Origin: JANMZR01 sp031383555
GTDB lineage: Bacteria > Bacteroidota > Bacteroidia > Cytophagales > Spirosomataceae
Direction of reading: 5' to 3'
Assembly (NCBI GenBank): GCA_031383555.1
Contig: JANMZR010000416.1
Location: forward strand, 1 to 24,020
Length of the DNA stretch: 24,020 nt
The notes below the pieces were generated by a model. It did no database searches. It had not been told where the DNA came from and saw nothing but the letters and a program-made list of their open reading frames with translations. The stretch's first letter is position 1; each line of letters starts with the position of its first letter. Below are positions 1 through 7,805 of the stretch, piece by piece. Made by a program: the position numbers and the translations under genes.

Positions 1-1
1 C

Positions 2-802
2 AGTGCTTCGGGTATAGATTTAGGGAGCAATTTGGTGGTAACTGTAAAAAAACCAGAAGCAATGATGCTAGTTGGTACAGGTATAGCAGCAGCTGAAGCT
101 GGCGAAGTATGGCATTTGCTTGACACTAAAATTGGTATGCCAATTACTAAAGTAGATATTAATAGTTTTGCCAAGTTAAATATAAATAGATACAATACAA
201 TAGTACTAGTTGGGGGCAATTATGCTGCTTTGGATAAATCAGTAGCTACTAAATTGAAAGTTTGGGTGGCTTCAGGAGGTACATTAATCACACAAAAAGG
301 TGCTTCGGAATGGGCCATAAAAAATGAAATTATAAAAGAAAAGCTGCGAGAAACGAAGCCCGATACCAGCCGCATAAAAGCAAGAATAAACTATGACGAC
401 TTCGCAAATGCAGAAGGAGCAAAAGCTACAGGCGGGGCTATTTTCGAGGTAGATTTAGACATTTCGCATCCTATAGGCTTTGGTTATAAATCAAGAAAAT
501 TGGCTATTTATCGTAATAACAATACCTTTTTGGAACCTTCAACTACGGCAGCTAATACTGTGCTTCAATATGCTAATAACCCATGGATATGTGGCTATGT
601 TCATAAAGATGCTTTGAAAAAAATAGGCAATTCGGCGGGAATTTTGGTTGCTAATGAAGGTGCTGGTAGAGTAATTTTATTTTCAGACAACCCAAATTTT
701 AGAGGTACTTGGTTTGGCAGCAATAAGTTGTTTTTTAATGCACTATTCTTTGGCTCCAATATTTCAGCTTTTAGAGGATTTGACAGAGAAGAGGATAAGT
801 GA
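2..802 (+). CDS. M14-type zinc carboxypeptidase family protein, C-terminal part (5' end outside window)
   Basis: The frame is open from the first bases of the window, so the gene is cut by the edge; 266 residues are visible. A TTG at 32 could be read as a start, but the reading frame continues upstream of it with protein-like sequence. The visible part lacks the zinc ligands of M14 peptidases. It resembles the amidotransferase-like domain at the C-terminus of large Bacteroidota M14 peptidases: an EVWHLLD segment, a YNTIVLVGG strand, then a KVWVASGGTLITQKGASEW block that reads as a Rossmann-like half, and a closing GRVILFSDNPNFRGTW segment. These proteins are normally secreted and act on peptides outside the cytoplasm. 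The family assignment comes from recognising the tail only. The next gene starts 128 bases downstream. Confidence 0.6.
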   Translation, partial: SASGIDLGSNLVVTVKKPEAMMLVGTGIAAAEAGEVWHLLDTKIGMPITKVDINSFAKLNINRYNTIVLVGGNYAALDKSVATKLKVWVASGGTLITQKGASEWAIKNEIIKEKLRETKPDTSRIKARINYDDFANAEGAKATGGAIFEVDLDISHPIGFGYKSRKLAIYRNNNTFLEPSTTAANTVLQYANNPWICGYVHKDALKKIGNSAGILVANEGAGRVILFSDNPNFRGTWFGSNKLFFNALFFGSNISAFRGFDREEDK

Positions 803-930
803 TTTCTAGTTATTATATTTTCATTTCTTACAATCAAAGTTTATTTTAACAACAGATTTAAAGCAATTAGGTTAATTTAGTATAAAAATACAAAATCAAA
901 AAATTTCCATTTCAGTTTTGAAATGCCAAT

Positions 931-1692
931 ATGGATGAAATTTCGAAAATAATTTATGAAAAATATGCTAAACTCCATCTTTCTGAAATAGAGTCGGCAA
1001 GCTTAATGGCTCGAAAAGATATAAAATATGTAACTGACATTCCAGTAGCTACACAAATGTTGACTGAAATGGCTTCAGAGTATTACGTAATGGAAATTGC
1101 ATCAAAAACTATTTTTAAATACAATTCTAAATACTTTGATACCGACGACCTCAAATTGTTTAAAATGCATCGTAATGGCAAGCTTAATAGGTATAAAGTT
1201 AGGTTTCGAAATTATGTTGATACCAATTCTACCTTTTTTGAAATAAAATATAAAAATAACCATGGGCGCACATTAAAATCGAGAATTGAGTCAGAAAATA
1301 ATATTGAGCCAAAAATAATTAACAATGAAAAAACTTACCTAGAATTACATACTCCTCTGATAGCCAAAGACTTGAAAAGTATTATAGACATTGAATATGA
1401 TAGAATAACCCTAATAAACAAGGCAAAAACCGAGCGAGTAACAATAGATCTTAATCTTACTTTTCGTATTTCAGACCAAATTAAAGAGTTCCCCGAAATG
1501 GTATTGATAGAAATAAAGCAGCAAAATAAATGTGCTTCTATTGCAAAAGAGTATTTAAAAAGCATAAAAATAAGGCCAGGCGGAATAAGCAAATATTGTG
1601 TTGGAATTATGCTTTTTTTCAAAGATGTGAATCACAATCGTTTTAAACATAAATTTACTAAATTGTATAAACCATTTAAATTAGTTTCATAA
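931..1692 (+). CDS. VTC-domain (polyphosphate polymerase-like) protein
   Basis: A 253-residue soluble protein with the VTC fold known from the catalytic core of yeast Vtc4, which makes polyphosphate from ATP. The expected basic tunnel residues are visible in order: ARKDIKY (27-33), KYFDT (67-71), a HRNGKLNRYKVRFRNY run (80-95) with several Lys and Arg, EIKYKN (104-109), RTLKSR (113-118), EYDR (155-158), VTIDLN (170-175) and IEIKQ (193-197) with a likely metal-binding Glu, then SKYC near the end. Length is right for a single catalytic domain, and there is no membrane segment. The next gene, a DUF4956 membrane protein, starts 29 bases downstream and could anchor it, much as Vtc4 works beside a membrane. 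Polymerase activity is known for the eukaryotic member; for bacterial members it is an inference. Confidence 0.82.
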   Translation: MDEISKIIYEKYAKLHLSEIESASLMARKDIKYVTDIPVATQMLTEMASEYYVMEIASKTIFKYNSKYFDTDDLKLFKMHRNGKLNRYKVRFRNYVDTNSTFFEIKYKNNHGRTLKSRIESENNIEPKIINNEKTYLELHTPLIAKDLKSIIDIEYDRITLINKAKTERVTIDLNLTFRISDQIKEFPEMVLIEIKQQNKCASIAKEYLKSIKIRPGGISKYCVGIMLFFKDVNHNRFKHKFTKLYKPFKLVS

Positions 1693-1721
1693 CAGTTTTT
1701 AAAAATAAATCATTTAATAAT

Positions 1722-2297
1722 TTGACAAACCAAATTATCTCAACAGACTTACTTATCCGCTTCGGAATTAACATAATTTCCGCAATAATTTTAGTAAGAT
1801 TCGTTTATTATATCTATTACAAAAAAACAGACTTATTTCTTTCTTTTTTTGGTTTCAATGTAATTATATTTTTAATCAGCTATTTACTCAATAAAGTGAA
1901 CATGACAATGGGTGCGGCTTTTGGGCTTTTTGCTGTATTTTCCATTTTAAGAATCCGAACCGAAGGCATCAATACAAAGGATATGACCTACCTTTTTATG
2001 GCTATTTCAATTGGTCTTATCACCGCAGTTGGCAATGGGAGCATGGTACAAATTGGATTTATTAACCTGATTATCATCCTATTGGCAGTATTAATTGATG
2101 GTTCAATTCTAATAAAAAAAGAAGCCTACCAAGTAATTGAATATGATAATTTGGAACTAATAAAACCCGATAAACGGCAGGAACTTATGGCCGATATCGA
2201 ACAGCGAACTGGCCTTAAAATTCACAGAATTGAATTTATTTCTATTGATTTATTGAAAGAATCTGCCTTGTTTAATGCATTTTACTATTGCCAATAG
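1722..2297 (+). CDS. DUF4956 domain membrane protein
   Basis: A 191-residue membrane protein with about four helices (roughly residues 8-30, 38-56, 84-102 and 110-130) and a cytoplasmic C-terminal tail of about 60 residues. The family block MGAAFGLFAVFSILRIRTE, followed by DMTYLFMAISIGLITAVGNG, is intact. The start is TTG at 1722; the first internal ATG is near residue 61, inside the conserved block, so TTG is the credible start. It lies 29 bases after the VTC gene and 3 bases before the DUF2490 gene, so the three are probably one transcript. DUF4956 proteins commonly neighbour VTC-domain and CotH genes; their biochemical role is unknown. A membrane partner or exporter for the VTC product is an inference. 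Confidence 0.8.
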   Translation: MTNQIISTDLLIRFGINIISAIILVRFVYYIYYKKTDLFLSFFGFNVIIFLISYLLNKVNMTMGAAFGLFAVFSILRIRTEGINTKDMTYLFMAISIGLITAVGNGSMVQIGFINLIIILLAVLIDGSILIKKEAYQVIEYDNLELIKPDKRQELMADIEQRTGLKIHRIEFISIDLLKESALFNAFYYCQ

Positions 2298-2300
2298 CGG

Positions 2301-2948
2301 ATGAATTTTATAAGGAAATTATATTTTATTTTTATTATTTTCACTTTTGTTGGCAACAATACCTTTTGCCAAACTGGTATATGGCTGAAATTGGAAGCTG
2401 AAAAAGCAATTACAAAAAAACTTGAATTTGGCCTAAGTGTACAAGCCCGATTCAATGAGCTTAAAGGCCCTGCTGATAAATACTTGGTAGATACTGGGAT
2501 AAAATATGGTTTCAACAAAAATATTTGGGCTGGTATATATTATAGGCATATTAGTGACTCGAAAAAAAGTGGATACAAAACACTTCACCGCTTTTATGGG
2601 GATTTTGGCTATAAATTAAGGGCTTTCAATCCAATTGCAATTGACTTTCGATTTAGATACCAAGAGCAATTTAATGATGATGATGTTGGTCTTATATCTG
2701 ACAAAAACTACGTCAGAAACAAAATAGGGATAACTTATAAAAATAAAAGCAAGTTTGAACCCAACCTCTCGGCTGATTTATTTTATAGAGTCGGCTCAAA
2801 ATTTGATCAAATACGTTACAAAGCAACAATAGAATATAATTTTACTAAAAAGCAAAATATAGAAATTGGCTACCAAATTGATGACGAAATCAATAGCCAA
2901 AAAACCTCCAGAAATAGAATAACGGCTGGTTATAAAATTAGTTTTTAA
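2301..2948 (+). CDS. DUF2490 outer-membrane beta-barrel protein
   Basis: A 215-residue exported protein. Residues 1 to about 23 form a signal peptide (hydrophobic core FIFIIFTFVG, ending near TFCQ). The rest is a run of alternating amphipathic strands ending in Phe (AGYKISF), as in outer-membrane barrels. The opening TGIWLKLEAEKAITKKLEFGLSVQ and the central DFRFRYQEQF match the DUF2490 pattern. It follows the DUF4956 gene by 3 bases, so it is almost surely co-transcribed. The likely location is the outer membrane; the substrate or role is unknown. It could give the VTC/DUF4956 module an outlet, but nothing in the sequence proves that. Confidence 0.75.
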   Translation: MNFIRKLYFIFIIFTFVGNNTFCQTGIWLKLEAEKAITKKLEFGLSVQARFNELKGPADKYLVDTGIKYGFNKNIWAGIYYRHISDSKKSGYKTLHRFYGDFGYKLRAFNPIAIDFRFRYQEQFNDDDVGLISDKNYVRNKIGITYKNKSKFEPNLSADLFYRVGSKFDQIRYKATIEYNFTKKQNIEIGYQIDDEINSQKTSRNRITAGYKISF

Positions 2949-3107
2949 TTGCTAAATTTACTTGTGTTTGAAAAATTAACAACACAATAATAATCCAAAA
3001 AATAATTTATACAGGCGTAAACCTTTTCTGACCAATAAAAAATTGATGGAATTGCTATTATTTTTGGGATTACAGGATTTATTTTTAAATCAGAACCCTA
3101 GCTTTAA

Positions 3108-3150
3108 ATTTAACTACCACTTAATAAGATTTACAATAAAGTAGTTAAAT
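3108..3150. repeat. 10-bp perfect inverted repeat in the 266-bp gap before the CotH-like gene
   Basis: ATTTAACTAC at 3108-3117 is the exact reverse complement of GTAGTTAAAT at 3141-3150, with 23 bases between. No T-run follows, so it is more like an operator or a processing hairpin than a terminator. The rest of the 2949-3214 gap is A+T-rich and shows no gene. A promoter for the CotH-like gene probably lies between the repeat and the ATG at 3215. Confidence 0.4.
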
Positions 3151-3214
3151 AAATACTACCTTTATTCTTGAAGATTTAATAATTATTCAAAATATTCACA
3201 TAAAATAAAGTATA

Positions 3215-4306
3215 ATGTATTCATTTTCAAAGTTTTATATTCTATTAATAACCCTGGTTAATTTTTCTGTATTTGGCCAAAATATTGATTCGACAAAAAT
3301 TAATATAAAAAAACAAAAAACAGATTTTGGTAATTTATTCAAATCAAAAGATACGCTTAAGTTTACAATCACCACAAATATTAAGTCACTTTTGAAAGAC
3401 AGGGGTGAAAAGCCTATTTACCATAATGCAAATGTAAGTTTTAAAACTACAAAGGGAAAAAATTTAGATTTGCCTATAAAAATTCGTGTAAGAGGCAATT
3501 TCAGAAAAGACCCTTCCAATTGCTTTTTTCCTCCCCTCTTACTCAATTTTGATAAGAAAAATAAAGGTAATTCAATTTTTAATCATCAAAATAGGTTGAA
3601 ATTAGTAACACATTGTATTCAACGAGACAATATTGTGAAAGAAGAGTTAATTTATAAAATATACAATTTACTTTCAGAAAACAGTTTCAAATCGAGGCTT
3701 GCATTGGTTACTTATATTGACTCGGCTGGCAAAAGGAAACCTGATTTGAGACCAGCTTTTGTGATAGAAGATGAAACTATTTTAGCAAAAAGACTTTTGG
3801 CCAAGCCTTACCCAAAGGTTCGATTAAGGCAGGACCAGCTCGACACCTTAACCATGGCAACAATTTCGGTTTTTGAGTTTATGATTGGCAATACCGATTG
3901 GTCGGTACCTTATCAGCATAATATTAAAGTATTTTACAAGGAAAATGCCATGCCTATTCCTGTTCCTTACGACTTCGATCATTCGGGTTTGGTAAATGCG
4001 GTCTATGCCAATCCGGCTGAGGAATTGAATCTTTCATCAGTGAAAGAGCGACTTTATCGAGGTATTTATTATTCGCCTACAGTCTTGCAAAAAGTTTTCG
4101 AGAATTTCAACATTCAAAAGGACAATATTTATAAACTATATATTAACAACCCGAAACTTGAGCCAAGCTATATCAAATATGCGACAGGCTTTCTGGATGA
4201 TTTTTACGAAATAATTACAAACAAAACGAAAGTGAAAAACCAGATTGTTGAGCAAGGCATGAAAAACTCCCATGGAGGAGTGGTGATAAAAGGATTGAAT
4301 AATTAA
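3215..4306 (+). CDS. Secreted CotH-like kinase-fold protein
   Basis: A 363-residue protein with a signal peptide (1 to about 22, ending SVFGQ). The core reads as a divergent CotH/atypical-kinase fold. RVRGN (91-95) is followed by a Lys-containing block (RLKLVTHC, 127-134) and a D-N-IVKEEL segment (138-145). GNTDWSVPYQHN (225-236) resembles the catalytic loop, and PYDFD (251-255) the metal-binding loop. CotH proteins phosphorylate Ser residues in spore-coat proteins of Bacillus; this organism is not a spore former, so the substrate would be an envelope protein. The gene sits 266 bases after the VTC/DUF4956/DUF2490 operon, a common association. The kinase assignment rests on motif spacing, so it could be an inactive or differently acting relative. 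Confidence 0.6.
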   Translation: MYSFSKFYILLITLVNFSVFGQNIDSTKINIKKQKTDFGNLFKSKDTLKFTITTNIKSLLKDRGEKPIYHNANVSFKTTKGKNLDLPIKIRVRGNFRKDPSNCFFPPLLLNFDKKNKGNSIFNHQNRLKLVTHCIQRDNIVKEELIYKIYNLLSENSFKSRLALVTYIDSAGKRKPDLRPAFVIEDETILAKRLLAKPYPKVRLRQDQLDTLTMATISVFEFMIGNTDWSVPYQHNIKVFYKENAMPIPVPYDFDHSGLVNAVYANPAEELNLSSVKERLYRGIYYSPTVLQKVFENFNIQKDNIYKLYINNPKLEPSYIKYATGFLDDFYEIITNKTKVKNQIVEQGMKNSHGGVVIKGLNN

Positions 4307-4396
4307 AAGCTATTTCTTATTTAACGGTTTGGATATCTCAAAGTTACTACCGACTTTTGACTCATAAATATATCTAAAACTATAATTAATAGAAAA

Positions 4397-4873
4397 ATGA
4401 AAAATCTTATTCAAATGTTTACTTGTTTATTAATGTTTTCTTCTTGCACTCATAATGCATTCAGAACAATTCCATTAAATGATTATTATGCCGAAATCAC
4501 TCCTGAACAAAGGGATGTAATGGTAAACGAATTTAATTCCACATCAAGGTTTAACAGAAGTTTATCCACTTACTATTTAAACCCAAATAAATCTGGTGAT
4601 AGCAGCTTTGTTAGACTTGAAGGTTTTGTAGTTAAAAAGGATATAATTAATAAAATAATGTCACAAACTGACGCCGCCGCATTGAAAATTTCTTTTGGAC
4701 AAAACGGTTTCGACAAAAAAGGCTTGAAAAAGCGACCAAATATTAATATTATTTTAACTGCTTTAGATTCAAAAGGGAAAAAGTTGGATAGTTTGTCTTT
4801 ACCAATGTTCCATAGTTTGTCTTTACTAATGATTGATAAAATACCACCATGCCCACCTTGCAATTCATTTTAA
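4397..4873 (+). CDS. Small putative lipoprotein with CPPC C-terminal tail (cassette copy 1, first gene)
   Basis: A 158-residue protein I do not recognise. The N-terminus has a short charged start, a hydrophobic core and FSSC, so Cys17 is a probable lipidation site. A mixed alpha/beta body follows. The last residues read IPPCPPCNSF, a Cys-Pro-Pro-Cys tail. Upstream of the tail, a 24-base tandem duplication gives the related blocks DSLSLPMF and HSLSLLMI. The protein at 7257-7802 has the same order of parts: membrane anchor, a body with a G/A-F...I..I segment then a P-x-(I/V)-x-(I/V) strand, and a terminal CPPGC motif. In both copies a seven-helix membrane protein and a histidine kinase follow directly. 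An exported sensor or ligand-like partner for those proteins is an inference. Confidence 0.6.
   Translation: MKNLIQMFTCLLMFSSCTHNAFRTIPLNDYYAEITPEQRDVMVNEFNSTSRFNRSLSTYYLNPNKSGDSSFVRLEGFVVKKDIINKIMSQTDAAALKISFGQNGFDKKGLKKRPNINIILTALDSKGKKLDSLSLPMFHSLSLLMIDKIPPCPPCNSF
4788..4835 (+). repeat. 24-bp in-frame tandem duplication in the CPPC-tail protein gene
   Basis: 4788-4811 and 4812-4835 match at 20 of 24 positions; both begin ATAGTTTGTCTTTAC. The period is divisible by three, so the frame is kept and eight residues are repeated just before the Cys-Pro tail. It looks like a slipped-strand or short duplication event that has begun to diverge. Confidence 0.75.
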
Positions 4874-4883
4874 ATTTAGAATC

Positions 4884-5528
4884 ATGATAATCGCCCGATA
4901 TATCTATTTACTAACATTAGTAATTTGCATTATAGTGGGTTTTTTAAAATCAAAATCCTTAGAAAAGCCCTATCTAAATTTATGGTTTTTATTAATATTC
5001 ACTTTTATAAATGAAGTAATATCAACGGCATTAAATAATTACAAACTCAATGTAAACATACAATTACATTTTTTTACAGTTTTTGAATATTATATATATA
5101 CTCGAATATATATTGCTATTTTTAATGATTTGGCTATTAAAAGGCTATTAAATATAAGTGTAATTATTTTATTTGTTTTACAGTTAATAAATTCACTGTA
5201 TTTTCAACCCCTAATTGAATCAAATACAAACGTACTTTTAATAGAAAGTCTATTTTTAGTATTTATTAGCTTATTATATTTCAATAAAATAGCAAAAAAT
5301 ATATTGACTGATAATATTCTAAAATCTGAGGCATTTTGGCTCAACTCATTTATATTTATTTTTTATAGTTACAACATCAATATTTGGGGTTTGCATAGCT
5401 TAAAAGTATATAAATGGCTTAACCCACCATTTTATATATACGATATTATGATGGGTTTATGTATTATTATGTATATTGTATTCGGAATAATACTCATGAT
5501 AAACAAAAAAACAACCCAAAATGAATGA
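4884..5528 (+). CDS. Seven-helix membrane protein, cassette copy 1
   Basis: A 214-residue integral membrane protein with seven predicted helices and very short loops. An ATG at 4833 is in frame, but it overlaps the preceding gene by 41 bases. The ATG at 4884 lies 10 bases after that stop, and starting there gives an N-terminus that aligns with the copy at 7806 (MIIARYIYLL against MLLRIYYFVL). Conserved between the two copies are FEYYIYT/LEYYFYT in helix 3, QPL..SNTN between helices 4 and 5, and FW.NS..FIFYS.NI.IWGL.SLKVY...NPP around helix 6. The family has no name I can give. Its stop codon overlaps the kinase start by 8 bases. Its likely role is the sensing or membrane-input subunit for the kinase. 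Confidence 0.65.
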   Translation: MIIARYIYLLTLVICIIVGFLKSKSLEKPYLNLWFLLIFTFINEVISTALNNYKLNVNIQLHFFTVFEYYIYTRIYIAIFNDLAIKRLLNISVIILFVLQLINSLYFQPLIESNTNVLLIESLFLVFISLLYFNKIAKNILTDNILKSEAFWLNSFIFIFYSYNINIWGLHSLKVYKWLNPPFYIYDIMMGLCIIMYIVFGIILMINKKTTQNE

Positions 5529-6522
5529 AACTAATTCAAATGCAGTTTTAATATTTACCTTGGTAAGTCTTTTTCTGCTAGCATTAGTATTTGGGTTTAT
5601 TATTTATTTTATTGTAGCCTACCGAAACAAACAACGTGATTTTTTATTACTCACTAGTCAAAAAATTGAAATTGAAACCAAAAACGAAACTATAAAAAAC
5701 ACTTTAGCTGACCTAAAAGCTACCCAAAACCAACTTATCCAGTCAGAAAAACTCGCATCCCTCGGTGAGCTCACTGCGGGTATTGCACATGAAATACAAA
5801 ATCCGCTGAATTTTGTGAATAATTTCTCAGAAATAAATGTAGACTTGCTTGTAGACATTAACAATGAAATCAAATCAGAAATCCCCGATTTTTCATATAT
5901 AAAAGAAATTATTGATGATTTATCTGAAAATCAAGGAAAAATAAACTTTCATGGCAAAAGAGCCAGCAACATTGTAAAAAGTATGCTTGAGCACTCTCGA
6001 CATAGTAACGGACTTAAATTGCCAACCAATATAAACCAGCTTGCCGACGAATATTTGCGACTTTCCTACCATGGTTTGAGAGCAAAAAACAAAAGTTTTA
6101 ATTCTAATTTTAAAGCAATTTTAGATGAAAATTTGCCAGAAATTGAAGTTGTTGCACAAGACATTGGTAGGGTGTTACTTAATTTATGTAACAATTCCTT
6201 TTATGCTGTATGGCAAAAATCTAAGAAAATGATTGAACACCCCGACCTAGACAATAAATACAATCCAGAAGTGACAATAACCACAAAAGCACTTGAAAAT
6301 GAAATTATTGTGAGTATTAATGACAACGGAATTGGCATGTCCGATGCTATAAAACAAAAAATATTCCAACCTTTTTTTACCACAAAACCTAGTGGCGAAG
6401 GTACAGGCTTGGGCTTAAGTTTAGCCTATGACATTATCACCAAAGGCCATGGAGGCAGTATTGAAGCGGAAAGCGTTGAAGGCGAGGGCACGGAGATAAA
6501 ACTACATTTCCCTTTAGTATAA
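5521..6522 (+). CDS. Sensor histidine kinase without own sensor domain, cassette copy 1
   Basis: A 333-residue kinase. One transmembrane helix (about 9-32) is followed by a coiled coil (about 38-75), then the dimerisation/phosphoacceptor domain with His90 in LGELTAGIAHEIQNPLNF. The ATPase domain has the N-box DIGRVLLNLCNN (214-225), DNGIG (268-272), QPFFTTKP (283-290) and GEGTGLGLS (292-300), so all catalytic boxes are intact. There is no PAS, HAMP or periplasmic domain, so signal input must come from a partner, most simply the overlapping seven-helix protein. H-boxes of this type are very abundant in Bacteroidota. No receiver domain is fused; the response regulators at 9507 and 9912 are candidate targets. 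Its 3' end overlaps the opposing DUF5706 gene by 9 bases. Confidence 0.9.
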   Translation: MNETNSNAVLIFTLVSLFLLALVFGFIIYFIVAYRNKQRDFLLLTSQKIEIETKNETIKNTLADLKATQNQLIQSEKLASLGELTAGIAHEIQNPLNFVNNFSEINVDLLVDINNEIKSEIPDFSYIKEIIDDLSENQGKINFHGKRASNIVKSMLEHSRHSNGLKLPTNINQLADEYLRLSYHGLRAKNKSFNSNFKAILDENLPEIEVVAQDIGRVLLNLCNNSFYAVWQKSKKMIEHPDLDNKYNPEVTITTKALENEIIVSINDNGIGMSDAIKQKIFQPFFTTKPSGEGTGLGLSLAYDIITKGHGGSIEAESVEGEGTEIKLHFPLV

Positions 6523-7071
6523 ATTAGTCAAGGAAAGTATATAGGCAACAACTACTAAGGGAAAGCCCACCATAAATACCGTATAGGCGATTTTCAGATA
6601 AAGGTATTTTTTTTCTAAAACCCTGCCTTGTGCGTATATATTGCCAATCATTTTGTTTTGCAAATTGGTTTCATTAGCTACCAATTCTTGCATGGAGCGC
6701 ACATAATCGTCAAGAGAAAAAGAGGAGAAGTGGCCAAAAAACAAAAGATCAGCCTCATTAACTATCCTTTTATTAACCGTAGGCCGTGTAGCTAATATTG
6801 AATAAATAATTGTAATCAAGCAAACTAGTAGCAATAAAAAGGTAGGAAAAAGCAAATCTCGATTTTCAGTAAGCTTATTAAATAAAACAGAAACCACCAA
6901 TGATACTATTATTGAATTGACAGAAATCATAAGGCCAGCCTTTTGGTCGGCCATATTACTTAGCCTTACCAGATTGGTAAGCATGGTGCGAAACATGGTT
7001 TCTGTGCTACGGCCACCCTTTTTTTTCTTTTTTTCTTTCTTTTTTTCCTGAATCGGGATTAATTCTTCCAT
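6514..7071 (-). CDS. DUF5706 (PycTM-like Pycsar-effector family) membrane protein
   Basis: A 185-residue protein when read from the ATG at 7071; a TTG at 7146 would add 25 residues. A Lys-rich linker (EKKKEKKKKKGG) leads into the family signature STETMFRTMLTNLVRLSNMADQK, then three transmembrane helices (about AGLMISVNSIIVSLVVSVLF, LLFPTFLLLLVCLITIIYS and YTVFMVGFPLVVVAYILSL). Between helices 2 and 3 lie GHFSSFSLDDY and a YAQGRVLEKKYLYLKIAY segment typical of DUF5706. In Pycsar anti-phage systems such proteins sense cCMP or cUMP and damage the membrane. DUF5706 proteins also occur outside defence loci. Here it lies between two histidine-kinase cassettes and about 2.8 kb from a class III cyclase, so a cyclic-nucleotide-responsive role is plausible but unproven. 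Confidence 0.75.
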   Translation of the reverse strand: MEELIPIQEKKKEKKKKKGGRSTETMFRTMLTNLVRLSNMADQKAGLMISVNSIIVSLVVSVLFNKLTENRDLLFPTFLLLLVCLITIIYSILATRPTVNKRIVNEADLLFFGHFSSFSLDDYVRSMQELVANETNLQNKMIGNIYAQGRVLEKKYLYLKIAYTVFMVGFPLVVVAYILSLTNLY

Positions 7072-7256
7072 TAGTTTATTTTTTTTATTTTGAAGGAGCT
7101 TATTTTTACTATTTATTTTTTTATAAAAATAGTGGTATTGTTTCAAAATTCATAGTTTTGATAGATTATAAATACGCTTAATAAATATTTTTGGTAGTAT
7201 GGATATTTGTTGGTAAAATTGATAAATTATTTTCTAACTTTTAAATATGAATAATT

Positions 7257-7802
7257 ATGAGCTTAAATACTAGAGAAATAAAAATAGTAATGATAACTTT
7301 TTTTGTAACATCTTTAATTTATTTATTAATATTTTCAGATATCAGATATTTATTTACAGGTACTGATATTGAAATAAAGAAGCATGGTGAAGTAATAACA
7401 AAACAAGATTTAATTAACCTTAGTACGAGGTATGAAAAAGATAATAAATCACATAAAGTAAATTATAAAGATCCTAAAGGCAAATTGTTAAGCGTAGTTG
7501 CCTTTAAATTTGAAACATGGCAAATTGAGGAAATAATTAATAAAAATAAAGCTTTAAATTTTGCAAATGGAGAAAAACCCAATAATATTATAATTTATAT
7601 GGCTAAAGAAAATAGTTTTTGGGATGAAGGAAGAATGTATCCAGAAGTAAGTGTTTCGATTTTAGGAACACAAATCAAAGATGGAGTTGAAACATTATTA
7701 GATAAAAATATAAACGATGGACCGACGATTAGAATACCTGGCCCAGTTTCTATTTTCAATAAGGCCACAGCTTGCCCGCCTGGTTGTCCTCTATTACAAT
7801 AA
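7257..7802 (+). CDS. Membrane-anchored protein with CPPGC C-terminal tail (cassette copy 2, first gene)
   Basis: A 181-residue protein of unrecognised family. One hydrophobic helix (about residues 9-27) anchors it; unlike the copy at 4397 it has no lipobox Cys. The body carries AFKFETWQIEEIINK and MYPEVSVSILG, which line up in order and predicted structure with the body of the 4397 protein. The extreme C-terminus reads TACPPGCPLLQ. The stop is 3 bases before the ATG of the next seven-helix gene, so co-translation is likely. Overall identity to copy 1 is low; the relationship rests on gene order, size, the internal pattern and the Cys-Pro tail. A partner or ligand for the membrane sensor is an inference. 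Confidence 0.6.
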   Translation: MSLNTREIKIVMITFFVTSLIYLLIFSDIRYLFTGTDIEIKKHGEVITKQDLINLSTRYEKDNKSHKVNYKDPKGKLLSVVAFKFETWQIEEIINKNKALNFANGEKPNNIIIYMAKENSFWDEGRMYPEVSVSILGTQIKDGVETLLDKNINDGPTIRIPGPVSIFNKATACPPGCPLLQ

Positions 7803-7805
7803 GTT

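Noticed and set aside
803..930. A promoter or small gene in the gap before the VTC gene
   Set aside because: Only loose TAnnTTTG-like matches in A+T-rich sequence and no open frame of credible length; nothing specific can be claimed.
4833..4883. Longer N-terminus for the first seven-helix protein (ATG at 4833)
   Set aside because: It would overlap the preceding gene by 41 bases and adds a His-rich stretch absent from copy 2; the ATG at 4884 aligns with copy 2.
6514..7071. A complete Pycsar anti-phage system
   Set aside because: The only cyclase nearby has adenine-type base-selecting residues, is fused to a receiver domain and is not adjacent to the DUF5706 gene. Defence function is not supported by the sequence.
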